Assembly: GCA_902805615.1 (NCBI GenBank)
Contig: CADCTQ010000585.1
Coordinates: 1-54,638, forward strand
Source: an uncultured Cytophagales bacterium
GTDB taxonomy: Bacteria > Bacteroidota > Bacteroidia > Cytophagales > 172606-1
Reading direction: 5' to 3'
Length of the DNA: 54,638 nucleotides
Positions 34,538 to 42,017 of the stretch are shown piece after piece. Positions within the stretch are counted from its first letter, which is position 1. The number at the start of each line of letters is the position of its first letter. The translations under genes and the position numbers were made by a program. The notes under the pieces were generated by a model that worked only from the letters and a program-made list of their open reading frames with translations, did no database searches and had not been told where the DNA came from.

Positions 34538-35572
34538 ATGCGAATTCCCATTGCCTGCATTGCCATTTTATTGTCATTGGTGTGGTCATCGGCCACGGCC
34601 CAGCAGCCCATGATGCTCGGGGCGACCTTCGGCGGCACGCCCGAACCGGGCAGCATTACCACGCTGGCCGAAGCCCGGGCCACCACCCGCCCCGACACGG
34701 TGAAGGAAGTGGACCTGACGGGCCAGCAACTCACAGAGGTGCCCGCGGAGGTGTTCCGGTTTCCCAACCTCCAGAAACTGATCCTGAGCAACAACCAGAT
34801 CACCCGGCTGCCCGGCCGCGTGAGCCGGCTGAAGCACCTGCGCGTGCTGAGCCTGTCGGGCAACCGCCTCGACCCGCGCCGCGTGAAGTTCCGGCGCAAC
34901 CGGCACCTGCAAATCCTTAACCTCCAGTACAACCAACTGGCCGCGCTGCCCCGCGGCATTGCCCGCAACAAGTCGCTGACCCAGCTGGTGATCGGCAACA
35001 ACAAGCTGACCCGCCTGCCGGGAAGCCAGGTGAAGCGGTGGCGGAACCTGCGGGAAATCAACCTCTACAACAACAAGCTCACGGCCCTGCCCGACGAGAT
35101 CGGCCGCCTGCACCACCTGACCACCCTCGACCTGTACCGCAATGACCTGACCTCCCTGCCCGAATCGGTGACGGCGCTGCGCAACCTGTCGGTGCTGGCC
35201 GTGGCCTACAACCGGCTCGACCAGTTGCCGGCCGGGCTGGGGCAACTGACGGGCCTGCGGGCGTTGTACTGTCACCACAACCAACTGTACCGCCTGCCCG
35301 AAAGCACGGCAAACCTGCAAGGGCTGACCGTGCTGGACATGGGCTACAACTGGTTCGACGCGGTGCCCGCTTCGGTGGCTTCCCTCCGGCAACTCGAAGA
35401 CCTCGACATCAGCTACAACCACATCGGCCACCTGCCCGACGAACTGGCCTCGCTGCCCGGGCTGCGGCGCGTGATCCTCAGCGGCAACCCCTTCCTGGCC
35501 CCCGACGAGACCCGGCCCAGGTACGAAAAGCTCATTACCTTGCTGACCAAACAAGCCCAGGTAGTGGATTGA
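34538..35572 (+). CDS. Secreted leucine-rich-repeat protein
   Basis: 344 residues. A signal peptide (MRIPIACIAILLSLVWSSATAQQ) fixes the start at 34538. About eleven LRR units of 23 residues follow, of the pattern LxxLxLxxNxLxxLPxxxxxL (PNLQKLILSNNQITRLPGRV, RNLREINLYNNKLTALPDEI, HHLTTLDLYRNDLTSLPESV). The protein is exported and probably mediates binding; the target is unknown. The PA14-OmpA gene begins 22 bases downstream on the same strand, so the two probably form an operon. Confidence 0.9.
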   Translation: MRIPIACIAILLSLVWSSATAQQPMMLGATFGGTPEPGSITTLAEARATTRPDTVKEVDLTGQQLTEVPAEVFRFPNLQKLILSNNQITRLPGRVSRLKHLRVLSLSGNRLDPRRVKFRRNRHLQILNLQYNQLAALPRGIARNKSLTQLVIGNNKLTRLPGSQVKRWRNLREINLYNNKLTALPDEIGRLHHLTTLDLYRNDLTSLPESVTALRNLSVLAVAYNRLDQLPAGLGQLTGLRALYCHHNQLYRLPESTANLQGLTVLDMGYNWFDAVPASVASLRQLEDLDISYNHIGHLPDELASLPGLRRVILSGNPFLAPDETRPRYEKLITLLTKQAQVVD

Positions 35573-35594
35573 ACGACAAACCGCCTTCACCGAT

Positions 35595-36761
35595 ATGAAT
35601 GTATTTTTACCGTTTTTCCAGCGGGCAACCGCGCGACTGCTGCTGGCGGGAATGTGCCTGGCGGTTGCCTTTTCATCCGTTGCCGCACCGCTGGGGGGCG
35701 GGGATGAGCCCAGGGCAACCGGCCTGCACGTGGAATTTTACCGGGGCATCAACTTCAACTACATTGAACACGTGCGGGTGGAGGACCAGGTAAACTACCA
35801 GTGGGCGCACCCAATCTACGCGCAGGGCCTGGAAGGGCTGGAGTTTTCGGCCCGCTGGACCGGCCGGCTCCGGGCGCCGGTGGACGGCATGTTCCGGCTC
35901 TGCCTGAAGGTGGACGACGGGGCCCGGCTCTGGCTGGCCGGCAAACTGCTCATTGACCAGTGGTACAAAATATCGAACAACTCCATCACGCTCCGGGTAA
36001 AGCCGGTGACCTTTACCGCCGAGGTCCACCTGAAGAAGGGGCAGTACTACGACCTCAAGATCGAATACTTCAACTACCTGGGGCCGGGCGTCATCAAGCT
36101 CTACTGGGAGTCACCGCAGACCGAGACCGAGCACTTCTTCGGGCTGATCACCCAGCGCAAGCGGGAACTGGTGCCGTCCGAGTTCCTGTCGGGGCCGCCC
36201 GAGAAGCCCGCCGTCAAGCCGGCGCCCCCGCCGGTTGCCAAAAAAGACCCGAAGCCGTCGCCCGCAAAGCCGGCCGTGGCCCGCCGCGAACCGGTGGCCC
36301 CCAAAGCCGTAGCGGCACCGGCCGCCCGTACGGTGGTACCTCCCGTAACCGCCGCCGGCAACCGGAAAGAGCCGTCCGCCCCCCGGGAGCCCGCCGTGTT
36401 CGAACGCCTCGAAGCGGGCAAGCCCGTGGTGCTCGACCGCGTGCTCTTCGAGCAGAGCAAGTACGTGCTGCTGCCCGGGTCGTACGCCGAACTCGACAAG
36501 CTGGTCAACACCCTGAAAAAATACCCTGCCATGCGCATCCTGGTGGCCGGCCATACCGAAAACGTGGGCGACCCCCGCCTCAACCAGGCCCTCTCCGAGC
36601 ACCGGGCCCGGGTGGTTGCCAACTACCTGAGCCGCAACGGGATTGCCGAGGGCCGCATCGAAACCCGGGGCTACGGGGGCACCCAACCCCTGGCGGGCAA
36701 CGCCACCGAGGCCGACCGGGCCCGCAACCGGCGGGTCGAATTCACGGTGAAGAACCCCTGA
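35595..36761 (+). CDS. PA14-OmpA fusion protein
   Basis: 388 residues. A signal peptide (LLLAGMCLAVAFSSVAAP) is followed by a PA14-like beta-barrel domain (about 40-195: GLHVEFYRGINFNYIE, RWTGRLRAPVDGMFRLCLKVDDGARLWLAGKLLID, GVIKLYWES), a Pro/Ala/Lys-rich linker (about 200-265), and an OmpA peptidoglycan-binding domain (about 270-388: VAGHTENVGDPRLNQALSEHRA, GYGGTQPLAGN, RNRRVEFTV). It would fix a putative glycan- or ligand-binding PA14 domain to the cell wall. It follows the LRR gene by 22 bases. Confidence 0.92.
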   Translation: MNVFLPFFQRATARLLLAGMCLAVAFSSVAAPLGGGDEPRATGLHVEFYRGINFNYIEHVRVEDQVNYQWAHPIYAQGLEGLEFSARWTGRLRAPVDGMFRLCLKVDDGARLWLAGKLLIDQWYKISNNSITLRVKPVTFTAEVHLKKGQYYDLKIEYFNYLGPGVIKLYWESPQTETEHFFGLITQRKRELVPSEFLSGPPEKPAVKPAPPPVAKKDPKPSPAKPAVARREPVAPKAVAAPAARTVVPPVTAAGNRKEPSAPREPAVFERLEAGKPVVLDRVLFEQSKYVLLPGSYAELDKLVNTLKKYPAMRILVAGHTENVGDPRLNQALSEHRARVVANYLSRNGIAEGRIETRGYGGTQPLAGNATEADRARNRRVEFTVKNP

Positions 36762-36785
36762 GCAGCTGTGGTGGGGAGCAAAATT

Positions 36786-37462
36786 TACTACGGTGACACG
36801 GAGGGCACGGAGTTACACGGAGAAAGAGGAGTGAGAAGCGAGGAGAACTGAACCGCAAGGATCGCCAGGGAGACGCAAAGACCGCAAGGCGTACGCGTAT
36901 TTCTTTGCGCAGCGAAAAGACTGCATCGCGGGAAGGGGTCGCATCGCGGCTCCCCTCCCCGGAGGGGCCGGGGGTGGGTTTACTGCCAGGCAGAAGCGTT
37001 ATCCAAGGTTTACCGCACCCCTTGATGGGAATCGTTGACCGCACCATCCTGATGGAGATCACAGTAAGAGAGTAGCTGCATAAGCGCAACCTGCATAAGG
37101 GCAAGCGCCAGAAAAGACTTTGCAGTGATCCCGGTGTAACTCGTAGCATATCAGTAAACCCACCCCCGGCCCCTCCGGGGAGGGGAGCCGCGACGCGATG
37201 CTTTCCCGCGAGGCGACGCTTTCCCGCGAGGCGACGCTTTCCCGCGAGGCGACCGCTTCCCCCGAGGCGACCGCTTCCCCCGATGCGACCGCTTCCCCCG
37301 ATGCGCTAAGTACCCTTATCCAAGTCCGCGTGTTAACCCCATACTTCTCCTTTTTTCTCCGTGCTCTCTGTGCCCTCTGCGGTTCAGTTCCTCCCGTCTC
37401 CCTTCCTCCGGTCTCCCTTTTTCTCCGTGTAACTCCGTGCCCTCCGTGTCTCCGTGGTAAAC
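36786..37462. repeat. Nested palindrome with several word families
   Basis: The outer arms carry ACACGGAGGGCACGGAGTTA / ACACGGAG words on the left (36793-36830) and their inverted forms on the right (TCCGTGTAACTCCGTGCCCT, around 37425-37455). Next come GAACTGAACCGCAAGGATCG and CGCAAAG words. The inner arms, 36948-36984 and 37153-37189, are a perfect 37-base inverted pair (CCCCTCCCCGGAGGGGCC core). The centre (36985-37152) is single copy. Confidence 0.85.
37198..37305. repeat. 18-bp tandem array, six copies
   Basis: Six successive 18-base units of the form CTTTCCCGCGAGGCGACG, drifting to GCTTCCCCCGATGCGACC. Because 18 is a multiple of three it gives an open frame with the peptide (LSREAT)n/(ASPDAT)n, which is not regarded as a gene. 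Confidence 0.85.
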
Positions 37463-37612
37463 CTTTTTTGTACCATAACCTTTATTGTCAGTACAATTCG
37501 TCATTCGTAATTCTCTCCCCGGGTGGTCGTTTTTTTACAAGCGGGGAAAGGCGGGGTTGGGCATCTTTGTGGAGAAATACCGAGTAACCCCCCATTCGAG
37601 CAACTTAAAAAG

Positions 37613-38512
37613 ATGAAAGCCCAGATTATCAAGCCCAGCCCCCGCCTGAGCGGCGTCATTGACAACTACATGCTGGTAGACATTGACTGGCAACGGCTGG
37701 CCGTCGAAGGGGCTGCCGCCCTGGCTTCCGTGTGGCGGCTCGTCCCGTACGGCAAAGTTTCGATGCTGTGCGTGTACGGCGACGCCCACGAGTACAGCCT
37801 GGAAGGCCCCGGCGACGCCATGCGCAAAACCCGTCAGGCGTTCCTGGTGGGGCAGCTCACCAAGCCCATCTGGCTCAAATTCGCCGGCCACACCCGCCTG
37901 GTCAAAATCCAGTTCAAGCCGGGTGGCTTGTCGCAACTGCTGCCCATGAACCTGGATGAGTTTACCAACGTGCCCAGCCTCGACCTGGAAGCCGTGTGGG
38001 GACGCGCCGCGGCCGACCTCGTGGAGCAACTGCACGAAGCCGGCACCGACGCCCAAAGGGCCGGCCTGCTGGATGGCTTTTTCGAGCGACGCCTCCAGCC
38101 GCGCAAGGACGTGATTGACTACGTGGAGTACACCATGACCCAGTTGCAGCAGACGCAGGGCAAGGTGGCCATCAAGGGGCTGGAAGAAAAGCTGGGCATC
38201 AGCACCCGGCAGCTCGAACGCCTGTTCCTGGCCAAAGTAGGGCTGTCGGCCAAACAGATGGGCAAGATCATCCGCCTCAACGGCGCCTTCTCGCAACTGG
38301 AATCCCGGCCCGCCCTTTCCATGACTTCCCTTTCCTACGAATTGGGCTACCACGACCAGGCCCACTTCTGCCACGATTTCAAAGCCATTGCCGGGGTATC
38401 GCCCTCCAAACTGCTGTCACAGTCCCCCGGTGAACTCTTCGTTACCCACGGCCAGTGCTTCCTCAAGCAAAAGCCGTCGGGGGCCGCCCGGGAGAACCAG
38501 CCCGCCGCCTGA
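37613..38512 (+). CDS. AraC-family transcriptional regulator
   Basis: 299 residues from ATG 37613. The N-terminal domain (about 1-165) is of the DUF6597-like sensor type (SGVIDNYMLVDID, QAFLVGQLTKPIWLKFAGHTRLVKIQF, PGGLSQLLP). The C-terminal part has two AraC helix-turn-helix units (LEEKLGISTRQLERLFLAKVGLSAKQMGKIIR and SLSYELGYHDQAHFCHDFKAIAGVSPSKL, each quoted from residues about 190-270). It probably senses a small molecule; it may control the cupin/YceI genes downstream, which is inference from position. Confidence 0.92.
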   Translation: MKAQIIKPSPRLSGVIDNYMLVDIDWQRLAVEGAAALASVWRLVPYGKVSMLCVYGDAHEYSLEGPGDAMRKTRQAFLVGQLTKPIWLKFAGHTRLVKIQFKPGGLSQLLPMNLDEFTNVPSLDLEAVWGRAAADLVEQLHEAGTDAQRAGLLDGFFERRLQPRKDVIDYVEYTMTQLQQTQGKVAIKGLEEKLGISTRQLERLFLAKVGLSAKQMGKIIRLNGAFSQLESRPALSMTSLSYELGYHDQAHFCHDFKAIAGVSPSKLLSQSPGELFVTHGQCFLKQKPSGAARENQPAA

Positions 38513-38656
38513 TGCACGCCTGTTCCCGCATTTAACAGCCAACCCAAAAAAATTCCCAATCCGCAGCACCCGTAAAGTGCCGCACCGGATTGGTTTTGCC
38601 ATAAATGACTGATTGGCAAAGGGAAAATAACCAAAAGGTTTGTCGTTTTATTACAA

Positions 38657-38685
38657 TTTTCTGCCCCTCGCCTCCACTACCTTTG
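38657..38685 (+). promoter_or_regulatory. Bacteroidota-type promoter of the cupin gene
   Basis: TACCTTTG (38678-38685) matches the -7 consensus TAnnTTTG exactly; a TTTT at 38657-38660 lies 17 bases upstream as a weak -33. Transcription would begin near 38692, giving a leader of about 66 bases. The start lies about 145 bases after the AraC regulator gene. Confidence 0.6.
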
Positions 38686-38757
38686 TAACACAATACGCAG
38701 CTGATCAAACCTTCCTTTTTAACAAGCGTAAATCAAACTCTACCAAAACCATTTATC

Positions 38758-39234
38758 ATGCAAAAGATCGAAGAACTCCTTGCCAGCGCCACGGCCGGCG
38801 GTTACCGGCAGTACCACGGCGGCTTTTTCAAAGTGCTGCTCCCGGCGGAGCAAACCGGCGGGGCAATGGCCCTGATGGACACCACGTTGCCGCGGGGCGC
38901 CGAGCCGCCGCCCCACCTGCACACCCGCGAAGACGAAATGTTTTACCTGCTGGAAGGAAAAGCGCGGTTCATCATTGGCGACCAGGTCACGGATGCCGTC
39001 CCCGGGGAAGCCATTTTTGCGCCGCGGCAGGTGCTCCACCAACTCATCATCACCACGCCGACGGCCCGGTTCCTCACGCTGCTTACGCCCGGCGACTTCC
39101 TGGCGTACTTCCTGGAGACCAGTGTTCCGACGGACGAGCCCAGGATCGTGCCGCCGCAGGGCCCGCCCCCCGCGGAAGTGATCCAACAGATGACGGTCCG
39201 GCTGCGGGATGCGTACGGCGTGCTATTCCGGTAA
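38758..39234 (+). CDS. Cupin-domain protein
   Basis: A 158-residue single-domain cupin. Motif 1 is seen in PPPHLHTREDEMFYLLEG and motif 2 in PGEAIFAPRQVLHQLIITTP, with the metal-binding His and Glu of motif 1 present. Members include quercetinase-like and unclassified small-molecule-binding proteins, so the substrate is unknown. It has its own promoter and is followed after six bases by a small unknown gene. A role under the AraC regulator just upstream is plausible. Confidence 0.9.
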   Translation: MQKIEELLASATAGGYRQYHGGFFKVLLPAEQTGGAMALMDTTLPRGAEPPPHLHTREDEMFYLLEGKARFIIGDQVTDAVPGEAIFAPRQVLHQLIITTPTARFLTLLTPGDFLAYFLETSVPTDEPRIVPPQGPPPAEVIQQMTVRLRDAYGVLFR

Positions 39235-39240
39235 CTTCCC

Positions 39241-39624
39241 ATGCATCCCCAATCTCCAGGCAACGCGGCCCGGCCCGTGATTCTCTTCAAATCGCCGGCG
39301 CTTTCCGTGCAGCAGGTCCCGGAAGCCGGCGGGCTTCCGGGGACGCCCGGCACCCTCCTGCTGGTATCCGGCGGGGCCATCCCCCTGGAAGCCGGGGCGG
39401 CCGAACTGCTCATCGGCTACCTGAAAGTGGCAAGGGCTTATTTTACGCCTTTTCCCGGTTCCCGGAAGTTCATTGCCGGCTTTTACGCGGAGCTGGCCCG
39501 GCAACTTGAAGCCTCACTCCGCGGTTCGGGCCGCCGCGCGGCGGCGCACCAGGACATTGCCGGCCTGATCCAACAATTGGGCTGCATTTCTGACTGGCAG
39601 CAACAATACCCGCCCGCCGGCTGA
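39241..39624 (+). CDS. Hypothetical protein, 127 aa
   Basis: Not recognised. It starts six bases after the cupin stop, so it is almost certainly cotranscribed and perhaps coupled. The sequence has a Pro/Gly-rich start, a strand-like segment (GTLLLVSGGAIPLEAGAAELLIGYL) and helical C-terminal parts (KFIAGFYAELARQLEASL, DIAGLIQQLGCISDW). No signal peptide, motif or membrane segment is seen. The position and the length of the frame with good codon use support it. Confidence 0.6.
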   Translation: MHPQSPGNAARPVILFKSPALSVQQVPEAGGLPGTPGTLLLVSGGAIPLEAGAAELLIGYLKVARAYFTPFPGSRKFIAGFYAELARQLEASLRGSGRRAAAHQDIAGLIQQLGCISDWQQQYPPAG

Positions 39625-39808
39625 TCCTCCCGTTCGCCGCCCGGCCCTCATGGGCCCGCCCACCACGCATCACCAGACCCGTACGCTTACGATCCAGTCT
39701 CCCCGGAGGCCGGCCGGGAAAGCCTTTGCCCGAACCCCGGCAACGCCTGCGCAACCCAATGAATTACCCTTCACCCACCCAACTTTACCCCTCAAACCCT
39801 ACAAAACC

Positions 39809-40438
39809 ATGAAAACGATCAAAGCCCTCAAATCCCTTTTCGCAATCACCTCATTGTCCGCTGCTTTCCTGCTGGGAAGCTGTAAAAAGGATGATGCAAT
39901 CAAGGCCGACCGCTACGCCCTGGATGCCACTTCCCGGGCCGAGTGGAAAGGCTACAAGCCGGACGGCCACCACGCGGGTTCCTTTGCCGTAACGAGCCAG
40001 AACCTGGTGGCCGAGAACGGCACGCTCAAGAGCGGCGACTTCGTCATCCCGATTGCCACCATCGAAAACTTCGACTTGCCCGATGCCGTAAAGCCGGCCC
40101 TGCTGGAACACCTCAAAAGCCCCGACTTTTTCAACCTGGCCCTGCACCCGGAAGCCCGGTTCACCATTACCGGCTTGACGCCGTACGCGGGGGGCGAGAC
40201 CCCGGCCATTGAAGGCGCCAACTACCTGATCGCGGGGAACTTTACGCTGCTGGACAAAACCAACCCGATCCGTTTCCCGGCCCGGGTCACGATGACCGGC
40301 GGGAAGATCACCGCCGAGGCCATCCTGCACATGGATCGCACGAAGTGGGGCATGCACAGCTTCTCCGACCCCGCCGCCCCCCTCTACATCCTGCCCCGCG
40401 TGGACCTGCACTTGAAGCTGGCGGGGAATAAGCTGTAA
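39809..40438 (+). CDS. YceI-like lipoprotein
   Basis: 209 residues. The N-terminus is a lipoprotein signal with the lipobox LLGSC (SLSAAFLLGSCKKDD), so it is membrane-anchored. The rest is a YceI-type lipocalin-like barrel (KSGDFVIPIATIENFDLP, PDFFNLALHPEARFTITGL, IAGNFTLLDKTNPIRFPARV, HMDRTKWGM), a family that binds isoprenoid-like ligands. Start 39809 is set by the signal peptide. It follows the cupin pair by 185 bases. Its stop TAA begins the GGAGTCGTAAGTCC repeat. Confidence 0.92.
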   Translation: MKTIKALKSLFAITSLSAAFLLGSCKKDDAIKADRYALDATSRAEWKGYKPDGHHAGSFAVTSQNLVAENGTLKSGDFVIPIATIENFDLPDAVKPALLEHLKSPDFFNLALHPEARFTITGLTPYAGGETPAIEGANYLIAGNFTLLDKTNPIRFPARVTMTGGKITAEAILHMDRTKWGMHSFSDPAAPLYILPRVDLHLKLAGNKL

Positions 40439-40440
40439 GG

Positions 40441-40593
40441 AGTCGTAAGTCCAGCGTCGTAAGTCGTAAGTGGATCGGGGAGGAATCTTCTGCGGGCACG
40501 ACTGATAAGTCCTTTTCCGAAGGGGTTGTCAGTCGTAACTGGAAAAGTGTACTTCCCGATCCACTTACGACTTACGACGCTGGACTTACGACT
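40441..40593. repeat. Hairpin with perfect 39-base arms
   Basis: Arms 40441-40479 and 40555-40593 are exactly inverted over 39 bases. Each contains three GTCGTAAGT words (AGTCGTAAGTCC, GTCGTAAG, TCGTAAGTGG) plus ATCGGG. It fills the gap between the convergent YceI and proC genes; the right arm overlaps the proC stop (TAG at 40594-40592). The same start sequence, TAAGGAGTCGTAAGTCCAG, follows the LytTR regulator stop at 25765. Confidence 0.95.
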
Positions 40594-41392
40594 ATTTCCC
40601 TAATTCCAACGACCGGCGGTAGGCGCTGTGGAGGCCGGACATGATGCCGGGTTCGAGGTCTTTTTCGTCGAATACGCGGAAGGCGGCTTCGGTGGTACCG
40701 CCCCTGGAAGCCACGCGCCGCATGAGGTCTTCGCAGGAGAGGTTATTGCGGTTTTGCAGGTGCACCGATCCCATGAACGTCTGGTTGACCAGCAGCTCGG
40801 CCTGGGCCGGGGTAAAGCCAAGTTCCACGCCGGCCTTGATCATCGCGTTCATGAAGTAGTACACGTAGGCCGGGCCGCTGCCCGACACGGCCGTGGCCGA
40901 ATCAATGAGCTTTTCGTTGTCCACGTACAGGGCCTTGCCGGTGGTGTTGAGCAGGTTCTGGATGATGAACAGCTCCTTGCGGTCGAGGTCGGGGCTGCAA
41001 CTGAACACCGTCATGCCCATGCCGATCTGGGAGGGGAGGTTGGGCATGGCCCGCACCAGTTTGGGCACGTCGAGGCTTTCCCGGAGGGTGGGCAGGCTCA
41101 CCCCGGCCATGATGGAGATGATGATCTGTTCGGGGTGGAGGTACGGCCGGATCACCGGGGCCAGCACCGGGAAGTCCTGGGGCTTCACCGAGACGATCAC
41201 GATGTCGGCCTGCCCCACGAAAGCTGCGGGGCGGCGGTGTACGTTGGCATTGGGAATTTCCGGCAGGCGGTCCCGGCTGGCTTCGCTCCGGATGAGCAGG
41301 GCCATTTCGTCGGGGGTGGCAAAGTGCGAGGCCAGCAGGCTGCGGGCGTAGGTCGTGCCCATGTTGCCGGCACCGATGATGAGGATATTCAT
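40592..41392 (-). CDS. proC: Pyrroline-5-carboxylate reductase
   Basis: Reduces pyrroline-5-carboxylate to proline with NAD(P)H. 266 residues, normal length. The Rossmann motif is ILIIGAGNMGTTYA at the start, with VKPQDFPVL, ISIMAGVSLPTL, RAMPNLPSQIG and the C-terminal SGSGPAYVYYFMNAMIKAG and SCEDLMRRVASRGGTTEAA. Start 41392 (MNILIIGAGNMG) is fixed by the Rossmann motif. It is monocistronic; proA and proB are not adjacent. The stop lies in a repeat arm. Confidence 0.96.
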   Translation of the reverse strand: MNILIIGAGNMGTTYARSLLASHFATPDEMALLIRSEASRDRLPEIPNANVHRRPAAFVGQADIVIVSVKPQDFPVLAPVIRPYLHPEQIIISIMAGVSLPTLRESLDVPKLVRAMPNLPSQIGMGMTVFSCSPDLDRKELFIIQNLLNTTGKALYVDNEKLIDSATAVSGSGPAYVYYFMNAMIKAGVELGFTPAQAELLVNQTFMGSVHLQNRNNLSCEDLMRRVASRGGTTEAAFRVFDEKDLEPGIMSGLHSAYRRSLELGK

Positions 41393-41474
41393 GGGGTTGT
41401 AGAATTGGCTAAAACCCCAAGATGGCAAAAAAGTCTGACCGTACGTAAGAATTTTTAAAGGATCAGCCCTTCCA

Positions 41475-41544
41475 AATGACAAATGCTCAATGCCGGTCGT
41501 GCCGTGACGGATCATCGGGCACCAGGCATTGAGCATTTGTCATT
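41475..41544. repeat. Perfect 20-bp inverted repeat
   Basis: AATGACAAATGCTCAATGCC (41475-41494) is exactly inverted at 41525-41544. It lies downstream of the secreted-protein gene (stop 41592) and upstream of proC, both on the minus strand, so it can form a hairpin in their intergenic transcript. Confidence 0.88.
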
Positions 41545-41591
41545 GTAAAAGGCGGAAGGAGCCGCCGGCGGTGAGGCCAACGGCTGTCCGG

Positions 41592-42017
41592 TTATTTCTG
41601 TTCCGCGCCGTCCGTATTGGCCATCGGCTCTTCGGGCAGGGGGGCCGGCTTTTTGGCCTTGGGGGCGGGTTGCTGCTGACGCTTGTAGTTGTCCGGCGAA
41701 GTGAGCGGGTTGTTGGTGCGTTCTACCGGCTTGGCGGGCAGGATGAGCAGGGCGTCGGTACGCTTCCGGTTGCGGTCCTGCACCTTGTAGTTGCGGCGGG
41801 TAGCCACGGGGTTGACCTGGCCTTCCATGCCCGAGAACGTAGAGGCGCTCAGCGTCTGGTCGTCCTCGGCCTTCGCCACGGCCGCCTTCTGCGGGTGCTT
41901 GTAGTTGTGGCGCGAGTAGGCGGGATCGGTTGCCTGCCGGGAGGGAGACGTTTGGGCGGAAGCCGTCAGGGTGGCTACCCCAAGCAGGCCGGCCGTAAGT
42001 ATTGCAAATGCTTTCAT
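41592..42017 (-). CDS. Secreted hypothetical protein, 141 aa
   Basis: Unrecognised. A signal peptide (MKAFAILTAGLLGVATLTASA) is followed by a low-complexity, basic, proline-rich region without clear folded domain; short NYK-containing motifs recur (SRHNYKHP, TRRNYKVQ, PDNYKRQQQP), roughly every 35-40 residues. It may be a disordered envelope protein. It has its own promoter region in the AT-richer gap upstream. Confidence 0.65.
   Translation of the reverse strand: MKAFAILTAGLLGVATLTASAQTSPSRQATDPAYSRHNYKHPQKAAVAKAEDDQTLSASTFSGMEGQVNPVATRRNYKVQDRNRKRTDALLILPAKPVERTNNPLTSPDNYKRQQQPAPKAKKPAPLPEEPMANTDGAEQK

Larger units (their letters stand above)
36762..37612. other. Repeat-dominated gap of 850 bases
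   Basis: No gene is accepted. The gap is occupied almost entirely by nested inverted arrays (36786-37462), an 18-bp tandem array (37198-37305) and, near the end, the promoter region of the AraC regulator (CATCTTTGTGG around 37561-37571 may be a -7 box). A 129-codon open frame from 37198 is a by-product of the 18-bp period. Confidence 0.65.

Noticed and set aside
37198-37587. A 129-codon frame beginning MLSREATLSREAT
   Set aside because: It is the translation of an 18-bp tandem array and then of repeat words; the period of 18 keeps the frame open by itself.
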